Shown here piece by piece: positions 36,835 through 45,191 of a stretch of 64,000 nucleotides of DNA (the first letter of the stretch is position 1; every line of letters starts with the position of its first letter). Both the position numbers and the translations under genes were made by a program. The notes under the pieces are model-generated. The model made no database searches, was not told the DNA's origin, and saw nothing but the letters and a program-made list of their open reading frames with translations. The stretch is from NCBI RefSeq assembly GCF_036825535.1, contig NZ_CP098812.1, positions 3,100,001 through 3,164,000 on the forward strand, written 5' to 3'. The DNA comes from Parasalinivibrio latis. GTDB lineage: Bacteria; Pseudomonadota; Gammaproteobacteria; Enterobacterales; Vibrionaceae.

Positions 36835-37839
36835 ATGAACAAATCAATTATCGCACTGGCTGTTGCATCTGTAGCCGGACCGGCCTCAGTTTCTGCAGCT
36901 GAAATTTACTCTGACGCAAATTCCGCAATTTCAATCAACGGCCGTGTAGAAGCAGTCGCACAGATCCGTGATGGAGAGGTTGACGATCAGTCTCGCGCCC
37001 GTATTGGCTTTATGGGACAGTCTCAATTAACACCAGATCTCTACGGTGTCGGTTACTACGAAGCTCAGTTAAACAGTTCAACAAATGCGCCGATTAAAGG
37101 TACCTCTAACAGTGCAGAAAACATCGAAACCCGCTACGCATACGCAGGTGTAGGTGGTGATTTCGGCGAGGTAGGTTACGGACGTGCTGACGGTTCATTA
37201 GGCATGATCACTGACTTTACCGATATTATGGCGTACGACGGTGCCGCAGCTTCCTCCAAACTTGTTGTTGCTGATCGGGTTGATAACAACCTTTATTACA
37301 AAGGTACGTTTAATGATCTGACAGTAAAAGCAAACTATAGTTTTGCCAACTCCACAGTGGTTGCAAATCAGGTTGAAAGCAATGACAACGAAGGCTATTC
37401 AATCGGAGCCACTTATAACCTTCCTATCGGCCTTGGTCTAGGTCTGGGATACGCTGAGCAGTCTTATAAAACACTTAAGGATGATACCCAACTAATCGCT
37501 GCAATTAACTATACGATTGGGGATTTCTATGTCGCCGGTCTATACACCACAGGAGACAGGCTGAATGACCTTGCTGACTATGATGGATACGAACTGGCGG
37601 CAGCCTATAACCTGAACCAGTGGGTATTTACCACCACCTATGGTAACGGTACCGTTGATCCGAAAGGAGCAGGCCCTGATGTGGACGTAGCAGATGTCTG
37701 GGCTTTAGATGCAACCTACTTCTTCAATACCAAATTCCGCGCTTACGCGTCATACAACTTTAATATGCTGGACAAAGATGATGTAGGTGACGCAGCGGCA
37801 GAAGACTGGGCACATTTGGGTCTACGCTACGACTTCTAA
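36835..37839 (+). CDS. OmpU-like porin, copy 2 (diverged tandem paralog)
   Basis: This 334-residue protein has a signal peptide cleaved before AEIYSD. The barrel core, constriction loop (GRADGSLGMITDFTDIM) and the YDGYELAAAYNLNQWVFTTTYGNG end are shared with copy 1, while the outer loops differ (for example NAPIKGTSN and DPKGAGPDVDVA). It ends GLRYDF. GAGAGG precedes the ATG. It uses rarer synonymous codons than copy 1, suggesting lower or conditional expression. The duplication includes the terminator. Confidence 0.92.
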   Translation: MNKSIIALAVASVAGPASVSAAEIYSDANSAISINGRVEAVAQIRDGEVDDQSRARIGFMGQSQLTPDLYGVGYYEAQLNSSTNAPIKGTSNSAENIETRYAYAGVGGDFGEVGYGRADGSLGMITDFTDIMAYDGAAASSKLVVADRVDNNLYYKGTFNDLTVKANYSFANSTVVANQVESNDNEGYSIGATYNLPIGLGLGLGYAEQSYKTLKDDTQLIAAINYTIGDFYVAGLYTTGDRLNDLADYDGYELAAAYNLNQWVFTTTYGNGTVDPKGAGPDVDVADVWALDATYFFNTKFRAYASYNFNMLDKDDVGDAAAEDWAHLGLRYDF

Positions 37840-37861
37840 AGTCACTTGTCATGATACTCAT

Positions 37862-37890
37862 ACGCCTGCCTTGTGCAGGCGTTTTTGTTT
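37862..37890 (+). terminator. Terminator of porin 2
   Basis: An 8-bp stem ACGCCTGC/GCAGGCGT (37862-37869 with 37875-37882) is followed by T5. Confidence 0.85.
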
Positions 37891-37939
37891 GCGTTTCTGG
37901 ACGTTATAATAAGCCTCACTTTTTTGTATTGAGGTCTCC

Positions 37940-39349
37940 ATGCGGCTGTTAACTTTTCTTCTTGCCCTTTTGGCAATTCCTGCTTCAGCCGTTCCCATGT
38001 CTTCGGTGGAGTCCCTTCTTCCACCGGGCAGCCAACTGTCACTGGTTGTTGATGATCTCGGCACATCAAAGGCAACGGTCAGAAAAAATGCGGACCGGCT
38101 TGTTCCTCCAGCCAGCACGCTGAAATTGGCCACCGCACTTGCTGCCACGTTGGCGTTACCTGAAGAATTTCGGTTCAACACCACTCTGGAACTGTCCGGC
38201 AACAACGTTATTTTCCGCTTTAGCGGTGACCCAACTCTTACCCGGACAAACCTCGAAACGCTGGTCAGCAACCTCAAGAAGCGCGGAATCAAGCAGATTA
38301 CGGGCGATATCATTCTCGATACATCTATTTTTTCCGGGTATGAACGCGCGCCCGGTTGGCCGTGGGATATTTTAGGGGTTTGCTACAGCGCACCGTCATC
38401 AGCAATAACCGTTGATCACAACTGTGTTCAGGGTGCGATTTACAGTGAAGAAGGTAAACAACTAACCCGGGTACATGTTCCAAGCTTTCAAAACATCACC
38501 GTTTCTACAGATGCAGCGGCAGTCACAAAAGAGCAGCAAAAAAGCAGTCACTGTGATCTCGAGTTGTATTACGACAACCAGAACACTTACAGACTGTCGG
38601 GTTGCCTGACAAATAGGAAGAAACCTCTCCCACTCAAGTTTGCAGTTATTAACCCAGATAAATTTGCTTCTGGCATTATCCATTCAGCCCTCGAGAAAAA
38701 TGGCATTCAATTGGCTGGAGCAATAAAAACTGGCAAAGCACCGAGTGGAAGAATTCTGGCAACACATCAGTCAAATCCCCTACCCGCTCTTATCCGGGAA
38801 ATGGTGAAAGACTCAGATAACCTGATTGCAGATAACCTTCTAAAAACACTGGGAAGTCAGATATTTCACCAGCCGGGCAGCTTTGCCAATGGCAGTGAAG
38901 CAGTGAAAAAGGTTCTTGAAGAAAAAGCCGGAATCTTGCTGAAAAACGCTGTTATCGTTGATGGATCGGGTCTGTCCCGTAACAACCGGGTCAGTGCTCA
39001 CCAACTTTCACAAATCGTCTCTTACATTTACCACCATCCCAAGCTTGGGCTGATGGGCACACTGCCTGTTTCCGGCGTTGATGGCACACTGAAATACAGA
39101 CAAAGCTTAAGGCAAGAACCTGTTAAAGGACGGGTACAGGCAAAATCCGGGTCACTTTATGGCACTTATAACCTGGCAGGCATCGTAAAAACAGAGGCTG
39201 GAAAGGATGTGCTGGTGATCCAGATGGTAAGTGATTATTTCCCGGAAAGGAGAGAGGATGACAGCTTGAAAAATGTGCCATCCCCCATTGAACAGTTCGA
39301 GCGCGAGCTTTACCGGGCGGTGATTAATTCAACCCTAACATTGCATTGA
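37940..39349 (+). CDS. dacB: D-alanyl-D-alanine carboxypeptidase/endopeptidase (PBP4)
   Basis: This 469-residue periplasmic enzyme (peptidase S13) trims peptidoglycan cross-links. It has a signal peptide (LLTFLLALLAIPASA). The three penicillin-binding motifs are present: S59-T-L-K, the S292-D-N motif in KDSDNLIADN, and K402-S-G in AKSGSLYG. The large insertion between motifs 1 and 2 is as in PBP4. The last 26 bases overlap the 3' end of the convergent mgtE gene. Porins next to dacB also occur in Vibrio. Confidence 0.95.
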   Translation: MRLLTFLLALLAIPASAVPMSSVESLLPPGSQLSLVVDDLGTSKATVRKNADRLVPPASTLKLATALAATLALPEEFRFNTTLELSGNNVIFRFSGDPTLTRTNLETLVSNLKKRGIKQITGDIILDTSIFSGYERAPGWPWDILGVCYSAPSSAITVDHNCVQGAIYSEEGKQLTRVHVPSFQNITVSTDAAAVTKEQQKSSHCDLELYYDNQNTYRLSGCLTNRKKPLPLKFAVINPDKFASGIIHSALEKNGIQLAGAIKTGKAPSGRILATHQSNPLPALIREMVKDSDNLIADNLLKTLGSQIFHQPGSFANGSEAVKKVLEEKAGILLKNAVIVDGSGLSRNNRVSAHQLSQIVSYIYHHPKLGLMGTLPVSGVDGTLKYRQSLRQEPVKGRVQAKSGSLYGTYNLAGIVKTEAGKDVLVIQMVSDYFPERREDDSLKNVPSPIEQFERELYRAVINSTLTLH

Positions 39350-40187
39350 CGGTGATAAAGTAAATCATCATACCGCTGATATCGACAACCGACGCCAGTA
39401 CCGGACTGACCAGAACCGCCGGGTCCAATTTACAGGCCCTGGCAATCATTGGCAGAAGGCCACCTATAGTGGTCGATATCACCACCTGAATGACAAGGGC
39501 AACACCGATTGCCATTGCAATGCTGTATATCGTCATCCCATCAGGCAGGATCTGGTGCCCGCTAAACAATACCACCCGGCCCATAATTACCACCGACAAG
39601 GCCACGGCAATCACCAGTGCGATGCGGAATTCTTTCCACACCACAGCAAGCCATTGCGTCAGGTGTATCTCGCCCATCGCCAGGGCACGCACCACCAACG
39701 TTGCAGCCTGCGAACCGGCGTTACCACCCGCTGCCGCGATAACCGGCATGTAGACCGCAAGCAAAACAAGTTGGCTGAGCGTGTCTTCGTAATGGGAAAT
39801 TATCAGTCCGGAGACAATACCTAAAAGTGCCAGCCCGACAATCCAACCGATACGCTCTCGAACGTGTACCCACACGCCGTTTGTGAGGTAGTTACCGTCC
39901 GGTTCCGCTTCGGAGCTTATCAATCCAAGACCGGTTGCCAACTGGCGGGAACGGACGTCATGGTCTTTTTCCATCATCCTGTCGAGCAGGCGGCGCACTT
40001 TCGCCAGCGGACAGGTATTAAGGATCGCAATGGCTTCTGACATTGGCATTACCACCAAAAGACGGACTTTTTCGTCGTCATCATAGGTGAGGAATGCACG
40101 GCGCATTGCCAGTACGTCTTTTGTTTCAATCTCAGCGTTTTTTTCGTGTGTTTCTACCAGCTGAGCTGGTGAGTTCAATACCGCCAT
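39324..40187 (-). CDS. Short MgtE-family Mg2+ transporter without CBS domains
   Basis: This 287-residue protein is far shorter than the 450-residue MgtE family. A remnant of the MgtE N-terminal helical domain (about 25-75, DVLAMRRAFLTYDDDEKVRLL) leads directly into five membrane helices. No paired CBS domains, the cytosolic Mg2+ gate of full MgtE, are present. Pore features are kept: PVIAAAGGNAGSQAATLVVRALA, and the helix-5 Asp in SVVDISGMMIYF that binds Mg2+ in the known structure. I chose ATG 40187 because GGGAGG lies just upstream; 40208 is an alternative. Long-range gating must differ from MgtE. The 310-nt leader may regulate it. Mg2+ is the likely cation, but Co2+ or other divalents are not excluded. 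Confidence 0.88.
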   Translation of the reverse strand: MAVLNSPAQLVETHEKNAEIETKDVLAMRRAFLTYDDDEKVRLLVVMPMSEAIAILNTCPLAKVRRLLDRMMEKDHDVRSRQLATGLGLISSEAEPDGNYLTNGVWVHVRERIGWIVGLALLGIVSGLIISHYEDTLSQLVLLAVYMPVIAAAGGNAGSQAATLVVRALAMGEIHLTQWLAVVWKEFRIALVIAVALSVVIMGRVVLFSGHQILPDGMTIYSIAMAIGVALVIQVVISTTIGGLLPMIARACKLDPAVLVSPVLASVVDISGMMIYFITVNAMLGLN

Positions 40188-40369
40188 TGCGAACCTCCCG
40201 ATTGGCAAAGGAAACGGTAAAGACCATCGTCAAAAGACAAACCGTATAAAACTGAGCCACTGGCAGAACCGGCACGAAATACGTACGAGGCTCCTGCAAA
40301 CAATGAGGTCTCGGCTATCAGTTGACTGACTTACGAATTTTTTGGGGAGATGGGGAGGAAGGATATTTC

Positions 40370-40498
40370 CACCGCCTGACGGGACTCAGACGGTGTTTTT
40401 CATGAACAGACCGTCAGAGCGCCGAAGCTCCCTTACAACTCGGAGGATGGTCGTTATCGTTCATGAAATACTCCAGTTATTAGCCACAGCAGTGTGGC
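40370..40498 (-). promoter_or_regulatory. Structured 5' leader of the mgtE-like gene
   Basis: Reading the minus strand, a first hairpin (40498-40493 with 40488-40483) is followed by a 10-bp stem, UUUCAUGAAC (40468-40459) with GUUCAUGAAA (40407-40398). It is extended by GACC/GGUC and encloses smaller helices. Next comes a 10-bp hairpin with one U-G pair (40395-40386 with 40379-40370). The large stem buries the start codon of the upstream ORF. A C-rich, G-poor tract then follows at about 40365-40345. Confidence 0.6.
40414..40464 (-). CDS. Candidate leader peptide upstream of mgtE, 16 residues
   Basis: The minus strand reads ATG...TGA encoding MNDNDHPPSCKGASAL, with GGAG six bases before the ATG. 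It lies about 230 nt before mgtE on the same predicted transcript. The Asp/Asn-rich start followed by two prolines recalls the acidic and proline-rich MgtL peptide of enteric mgtA, whose translation senses low Mg2+; there is no sequence homology. A second five-codon frame, MKNTV (40403-40386), follows but has no clear ribosome site. Translation is unproven. Confidence 0.5.
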   Translation of the reverse strand: MNDNDHPPSCKGASAL

Positions 40499-40504
40499 GA
40501 GGTC

Positions 40505-40532
40505 ATTGTACGCTACCCAATATTGTAAGCAA
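40505..40532 (-). promoter_or_regulatory. Promoter of the mgtE-like gene
   Basis: On the minus strand TTGCTT (40532-40527) and TACAAT (40510-40505) are separated by 16 bases. Transcription would start near 40498, giving a leader of about 310 nt. Confidence 0.6.
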
Positions 40533-40581
40533 GAGGGAATATTCCGGAAGGCTATTGTTTTAATTGCAAACAATCAGGGTG

Positions 40582-40607
40582 AAAAAAGCCCACCGCTTGG
40601 GGTGGGC
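40582..40607 (-). terminator. Terminator of carAB
   Basis: A 7-bp stem GCCCACC/GGTGGGC (40588-40594 with 40601-40607) is followed on the minus strand by six T. Confidence 0.88.
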
Positions 40608-40663
40608 AAATGAGGTTGTCGTGGCTGGCTGTTATACCGCCAGCCTTATGGTTTTTCTTACAA

Positions 40664-43600
40664 TCAGGCTTGCTCAGCTGCCTTGATACGGGCATGGAGC
40701 TCCTGCACCGAAGTAACCACTGACTTATCCAGCGCAGAGTACGCCATGCAGGTTGCGAAAGCTGCATTCAGTGTGGTGGTGTAGTTCACTTTTTCCTGCA
40801 GTGCACCGCGACGAAGGACCTTGGAATCCTCAATCGCCTGGCGGCCTTCCGTGGTGTTAACGATATAGGTGTACTCACCGTTCTTGATGCGGTCAAGAAT
40901 GTGAGGACGGCCTTCGTGAACTTTGTTAACCAAACGAGGATTGATACCAGCTTCACCCAGGATGACTGCGGTGCCGTGTGTCGCATCCAGCTCAACGCCC
41001 TGCTTGATCAGCTTGGTCGCCAGGTCAACGACACGTTGTTTGTCGTTATTGCGCACACTCAGCAGTGCACGACCACCTTCACTGTATTCCTTACCGCACG
41101 CCAGGTCAGCTTTGGCAAAGGCTTCAGCGAAGGTTTTGCCTACACCCATCACTTCACCGGTAGAGCGCATTTCAGGGCCAAGGATTGGGTCCACACCTGG
41201 GAACTTGTTAAATGGCAGAACCACTTCTTTCACAGAATAGTAAGGAGGAATCACTTCCTTGGTCACACCCTGTTCTGCCAGCGACTGGCCAACCATGACG
41301 CGGGCAGCCACTTTTGCCAGGGGAACTGCAGTCGCCTTGGAGACAAATGGAACAGTACGGGCTGCACGAGGGTTAACTTCAATCAGGTAGATTTCGTTAT
41401 CCTTCACCGCAAACTGGGTGTTCATCAGGCCGCGTACGCCCAGTTCAAAGGCCAGCTTTTCCACTTGGGTGCGCATTTCGTCCTGAATTTCCTGGCTCAG
41501 GGTGTACGCAGGCAGCGAACATGCTGAGTCACCAGAGTGGACACCAGCCTGCTCGATATGCTCCATAATGCCGCCGATAACTACACGCTCACCGTCACAG
41601 ATGGCGTCGATATCTACTTCTACCGCATCATCCAGGAAGCGGTCGAGCAGTACAGGGGATTCGTTGGAAACGCTGACTGCCTCGTTGAAGTAGCGGCGCA
41701 GGTCCTGCTCGTCATAGACGATTTCCATCGCACGTCCACCCAGCACGTATGAAGGGCGAACTACCAGCGGGTAACCGATTTCACGGGCTTTCTCAATCGC
41801 CTGTTCCATGGTTGTCACCGTAGCGTTGGCCGGCTGCTTAAGGCCGAGGCGGTCTACGGCAATCTGGAAACGCTCACGGTCTTCTGCACGGTCAATTGCA
41901 TCAGGGCTGGTACCGATAATCGGCACACCGGCTGCTTCCAGCGCACGGGCCAGTTTCAGCGGGGTCTGGCCACCGTACTGAACAATCACACCTTTAGGCT
42001 TTTCAACACGAACGATGGAAAGCACGTCTTCCAGCGTAACCGGCTCAAAGTAGAGACGGTCGGATGTGTCGTAATCGGTAGATACGGTTTCCGGGTTACA
42101 GTTCACCATGATGGTTTCGTAACCGTCTTCGCGAAGGGCCAGTGCCGCATGAACACAGCAGTAGTCGAATTCAATACCCTGGCCAATACGGTTCGGGCCA
42201 CCACCAAGGATCATGATCTTGTCACGGTCAGATGGTGCAGCTTCACACTCTTCATCGTAGCTTGAGTACATGTATGCAGTATCTGAAGAGAATTCTGCAG
42301 CACAGGTATCAACACGCTTGTAGACCGGATGGATACTGTATTGGTCGCGGATGCGGCGCACTTCATTTTCAGACACACCCAGCAGCTGGCTCAGACGCGC
42401 ATCGGAGAAGCCCTTGCGCTTCAGTTTGCGCAATTTGTCTTCGGTCAGGCCCGCAAAACCACCTTCTTTGACTTCCTGCTCCATCTTCACCAGTTCTTCA
42501 ATCTGAACCAGGAACCAGCGGTCAATGTTTGTCAGGTTGAAGATACCGTCTACTGACATGCCCGCACGGAACGCATCTGCGATATACCAGATACGCTCGG
42601 CTCCGGCTTCTTTAAGCTCATGGCGGATCTTGGTCAGCGCATCATCAGCTTCGAGGTCAACCATTTCGTCAAATCCGGCAGCACCGACTTCCAGGCCGCG
42701 CAGGGCTTTTTGCAGGGACTCCTGCTGGTTACGGCCAATTGCCATTACCTCGCCCACTGACTTCATCTGGGTAGTCAGGCGGTCATTGGCACCGGCAAAT
42801 TTTTCGAAATTGAAGCGTGGGATCTTGGTAACGACATAGTCGATGGTTGGCTCGAATGACGCAGGGGTTGCACCGCCAGTGATGTCATTTTTGAGCTCAT
42901 CCAGGGTATAACCCACAGCCAGCTTGGCAGCGATTTTTGCAATCGGGAAGCCGGTTGCCTTGGAGGCCAATGCGGATGAACGGGATACACGCGGGTTCAT
43001 CTCGATGATAACCATGCGGCCATCTTTCGGGTTGATACCAAACTGTACGTTTGAACCGCCGGTTTCCACGCCAATTTCACGCAGTACCGCCAGGGAGGCG
43101 TTACGCATCAGTTGGTATTCTTTGTCGGTCAGGGTCTGGGCTGGAGCAACGGTGATAGAGTCACCGGTGTGAATACCCATCGGGTCGAAGTTTTCGATGG
43201 AGCAGACGATGATACAGTTGTCGTTCTTGTCACGGACAACTTCCATCTCATACTCTTTCCAGCCGATCAGGGATTCGTCAATCAGCAACTCGTTGGTTGG
43301 CGAAAGGTCCAGACCACGGTTACAAATTTCTTCGAACTCTTCTTTGTTATAAGCAATACCGCCACCGGTACCACCCATAGTAAAGGAAGGACGGATAATA
43401 CATGGGAAGCCGACTTCATCCAGGACGCCGTATGCTTCTTCCATATTGTGGGCAATACCGGCACGTGGACATTCAAGGCCGATACTCTTCATTGCCTTGT
43501 CAAAGCGGTGACGGTCTTCTGCCTTATCAATAGCATCAGCCGTTGCGCCGATCATTTCTACGCCAAACTCAGCCAGTACACCGTGGCGCTCGAGATCCAG

Positions 43601-43897
43601 CGCGCAGTTCAGTGCAGTCTGGCCGCCCATGGTCGGCAGAACGGCATCCGGGCGCTCCTTGGCAATAATATGCTTAACCACTTCCCACTGAATTGGCTCG
43701 ATGTATGTCGCATCGGCCATTTCCGGGTCAGTCATAATGGTTGCCGGGTTAGAGTTCACCAGAATTACACGGTAACCCTCTTCGCGCAGCGCCTTACAAG
43801 CCTGGGCACCCGAGTAGTCAAACTCACACGCCTGGCCGATTACAATCGGGCCGGCGCCAAGAATCAGAATGCTTTTAATGTCTGTACGTTTTGGCAT
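40664..43897 (-). CDS. carB: Carbamoyl-phosphate synthase, large subunit
   Basis: This 1077-residue subunit makes carbamoyl phosphate for arginine and pyrimidine synthesis from ammonia delivered by CarA. Two homologous ATP-grasp halves are visible, each beginning with a phosphate-binding start (ILGAGPIVIGQACEFDYSG and ILGGGPNRIGQGIEFDYCC). The C-terminal MGS-like allosteric domain (about 935-1070) binds UMP and ornithine. It is 16 bases downstream of carA in one operon and ends at a strong terminator. Confidence 0.98.
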   Translation of the reverse strand: MPKRTDIKSILILGAGPIVIGQACEFDYSGAQACKALREEGYRVILVNSNPATIMTDPEMADATYIEPIQWEVVKHIIAKERPDAVLPTMGGQTALNCALDLERHGVLAEFGVEMIGATADAIDKAEDRHRFDKAMKSIGLECPRAGIAHNMEEAYGVLDEVGFPCIIRPSFTMGGTGGGIAYNKEEFEEICNRGLDLSPTNELLIDESLIGWKEYEMEVVRDKNDNCIIVCSIENFDPMGIHTGDSITVAPAQTLTDKEYQLMRNASLAVLREIGVETGGSNVQFGINPKDGRMVIIEMNPRVSRSSALASKATGFPIAKIAAKLAVGYTLDELKNDITGGATPASFEPTIDYVVTKIPRFNFEKFAGANDRLTTQMKSVGEVMAIGRNQQESLQKALRGLEVGAAGFDEMVDLEADDALTKIRHELKEAGAERIWYIADAFRAGMSVDGIFNLTNIDRWFLVQIEELVKMEQEVKEGGFAGLTEDKLRKLKRKGFSDARLSQLLGVSENEVRRIRDQYSIHPVYKRVDTCAAEFSSDTAYMYSSYDEECEAAPSDRDKIMILGGGPNRIGQGIEFDYCCVHAALALREDGYETIMVNCNPETVSTDYDTSDRLYFEPVTLEDVLSIVRVEKPKGVIVQYGGQTPLKLARALEAAGVPIIGTSPDAIDRAEDRERFQIAVDRLGLKQPANATVTTMEQAIEKAREIGYPLVVRPSYVLGGRAMEIVYDEQDLRRYFNEAVSVSNESPVLLDRFLDDAVEVDIDAICDGERVVIGGIMEHIEQAGVHSGDSACSLPAYTLSQEIQDEMRTQVEKLAFELGVRGLMNTQFAVKDNEIYLIEVNPRAARTVPFVSKATAVPLAKVAARVMVGQSLAEQGVTKEVIPPYYSVKEVVLPFNKFPGVDPILGPEMRSTGEVMGVGKTFAEAFAKADLACGKEYSEGGRALLSVRNNDKQRVVDLATKLIKQGVELDATHGTAVILGEAGINPRLVNKVHEGRPHILDRIKNGEYTYIVNTTEGRQAIEDSKVLRRGALQEKVNYTTTLNAAFATCMAYSALDKSVVTSVQELHARIKAAEQA

Positions 43898-43913
43898 TGC
43901 TTGCTACTCCGGA

Positions 43914-45053
43914 TTACGCGCTGTGTTGCTTGATAAGATCGATGAAATGGTCGAACAGTGGTGCCGCATCGTGCGGACCTGGGCTCGCTTCAGGGTGTCC
44001 CTGGAAACTGAATGCCGGTTTGTCCATGCGGTGAATACCTTGCAGTGAACCATCAAACAGGGAGTTGTGGGTTGCACGCAGGTTGTCCGGCAGTGTTGCT
44101 TCATCTACAGCAAAGCCGTGGTTCTGGCTGGTAATCATCACCACATCGCGGTCGATATCCTTAACCGGGTGGTTCGCACCGTGGTGGCCAAACTTCATCT
44201 TCACAGTTTTTGCACCGCTTGCCAGCGCCAGAATCTGGTGGCCAAGACAGATACCGAATACTGGCAGGCCTTTTTCCAGAAATGTTTTGGTCGCTTCGAT
44301 AGCGTAAGTACATGGCTCTGGGTCACCCGGGCCGTTTGACAGGAAGACACCATCCGGGTTCATCGCCAAAACCTCTTCAGCAGAAGTCTGGGCAGGTACC
44401 ACAGTCAGGCGACAGCCACGGTCAACCAGCATGCGCAGGATATTGCGCTTGGCACCAAAGTCATAAGCCACAACATGGTATGGCAGTTCTGCATCATCCT
44501 TGATTTCAGGCAAACCGTCGGTCAGTGTCCAACTGCCCTGCTTCCAGGTGTAGCTTTCAGCAGTAGTGACTTCTTTCGCCAGATCCATGCCTTTCAGGCC
44601 TGGGAATTCCTTCGCTTTCGCCAGCGCCAGGGCTTCATCCAGGTTGTCACCTGCCATGATGCAGCCATTCTGGGCACCTTTTTCGCGCAGCAAACGGGTC
44701 AGTTTGCGGGTATCGATATCCGCGATGCCGACAATGTTTTGCGACTTAAGGTAATCAGAAAGGGTTTTGGTATTGCGGAAGTTGCTGGCGATCAGCGGGA
44801 GGTCACGAATGACGAGGCCTTGGGCATGAATTTGGGAAGATTCTTCGTCTTCGGTATTAGTACCGGTATTGCCAATGTGAGGATAAGTAAGAGTGACGAT
44901 TTGCTGAGAATAGGATGGGTCGGTAAGAATTTCCTGATACCCCGTCATCGAGGTATTAAAGACAACTTCGCCGACTGCGATACCATCCGCTCCAATCGAC
45001 ACGCCGTGGAACACTGTCCCATCTTCCAGGACTAACAGCGCAGACTTGCTCAA
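43914..45053 (-). CDS. carA: Carbamoyl-phosphate synthase, small (glutaminase) subunit
   Basis: This 379-residue subunit hydrolyses glutamine. The C-terminal class I amidotransferase domain has nucleophile Cys in PVFGICLGHQILALA and the His/Glu pair in SFQGHPEASPGPHD. I set the start at TTG 45053 (MSKSALLVLEDG, matching E. coli MIKSALLVLEDG) because GGAGG lies five bases upstream; a further upstream in-frame TTG would place the Shine-Dalgarno inside the gene. An arginine-box-like dyad and promoters lie just upstream. Confidence 0.97.
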   Translation of the reverse strand: MSKSALLVLEDGTVFHGVSIGADGIAVGEVVFNTSMTGYQEILTDPSYSQQIVTLTYPHIGNTGTNTEDEESSQIHAQGLVIRDLPLIASNFRNTKTLSDYLKSQNIVGIADIDTRKLTRLLREKGAQNGCIMAGDNLDEALALAKAKEFPGLKGMDLAKEVTTAESYTWKQGSWTLTDGLPEIKDDAELPYHVVAYDFGAKRNILRMLVDRGCRLTVVPAQTSAEEVLAMNPDGVFLSNGPGDPEPCTYAIEATKTFLEKGLPVFGICLGHQILALASGAKTVKMKFGHHGANHPVKDIDRDVVMITSQNHGFAVDEATLPDNLRATHNSLFDGSLQGIHRMDKPAFSFQGHPEASPGPHDAAPLFDHFIDLIKQHSA

Positions 45054-45074
45054 GACAACCTCCAATTAAAATAA

Positions 45075-45105
45075 GAATGCATAAAAATTAAATAACAATG
45101 CATTC
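45075..45105 (-). promoter_or_regulatory. Arginine-box-like dyad at the carA promoter
   Basis: A perfect inverted repeat GAATGCAT (45075-45082) and ATGCATTC (45098-45105) encloses an A/T-only spacer except one C. ArgR boxes are AT-rich TGAAT...ATTCA palindromes, found in pairs at the second carAB promoter in E. coli. A TTGACA at 45127-45122 could be the -35 of that promoter. Assignment to ArgR is inference. Confidence 0.5.
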
Positions 45106-45162
45106 ATCTATTCCATCAAACTGTCAAACATCCGTAAAGCAGAATTTTGACAAATTGCGCGC

Positions 45163-45191
45163 ATTCTAGAGATCACATGTTTAACTGTCAA
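45163..45191 (-). promoter_or_regulatory. Strong sigma-70 promoter of carAB
   Basis: TTGACA (45191-45186) and TAGAAT (45168-45163) are separated by 17 bases on the minus strand, about 110 bases before the carA start. It would be the upstream, pyrimidine-controlled type promoter by analogy with E. coli P1. Confidence 0.7.

Noticed and set aside
40255..40300. GAGGCTCCTG on the plus strand resembles the start of the M-box (ykoK) Mg2+ riboswitch
   Set aside because: It lies on the strand opposite to mgtE, no plus-strand gene follows, and the other conserved M-box segments are absent.
40187..40470. mgtE leader as a yybP-ykoY (Mn2+) riboswitch because of GGGAG and CCGAGACC-like pieces
   Set aside because: The two pieces are far apart and do not form the closing P1 helix of that class; only short motif matches remain.
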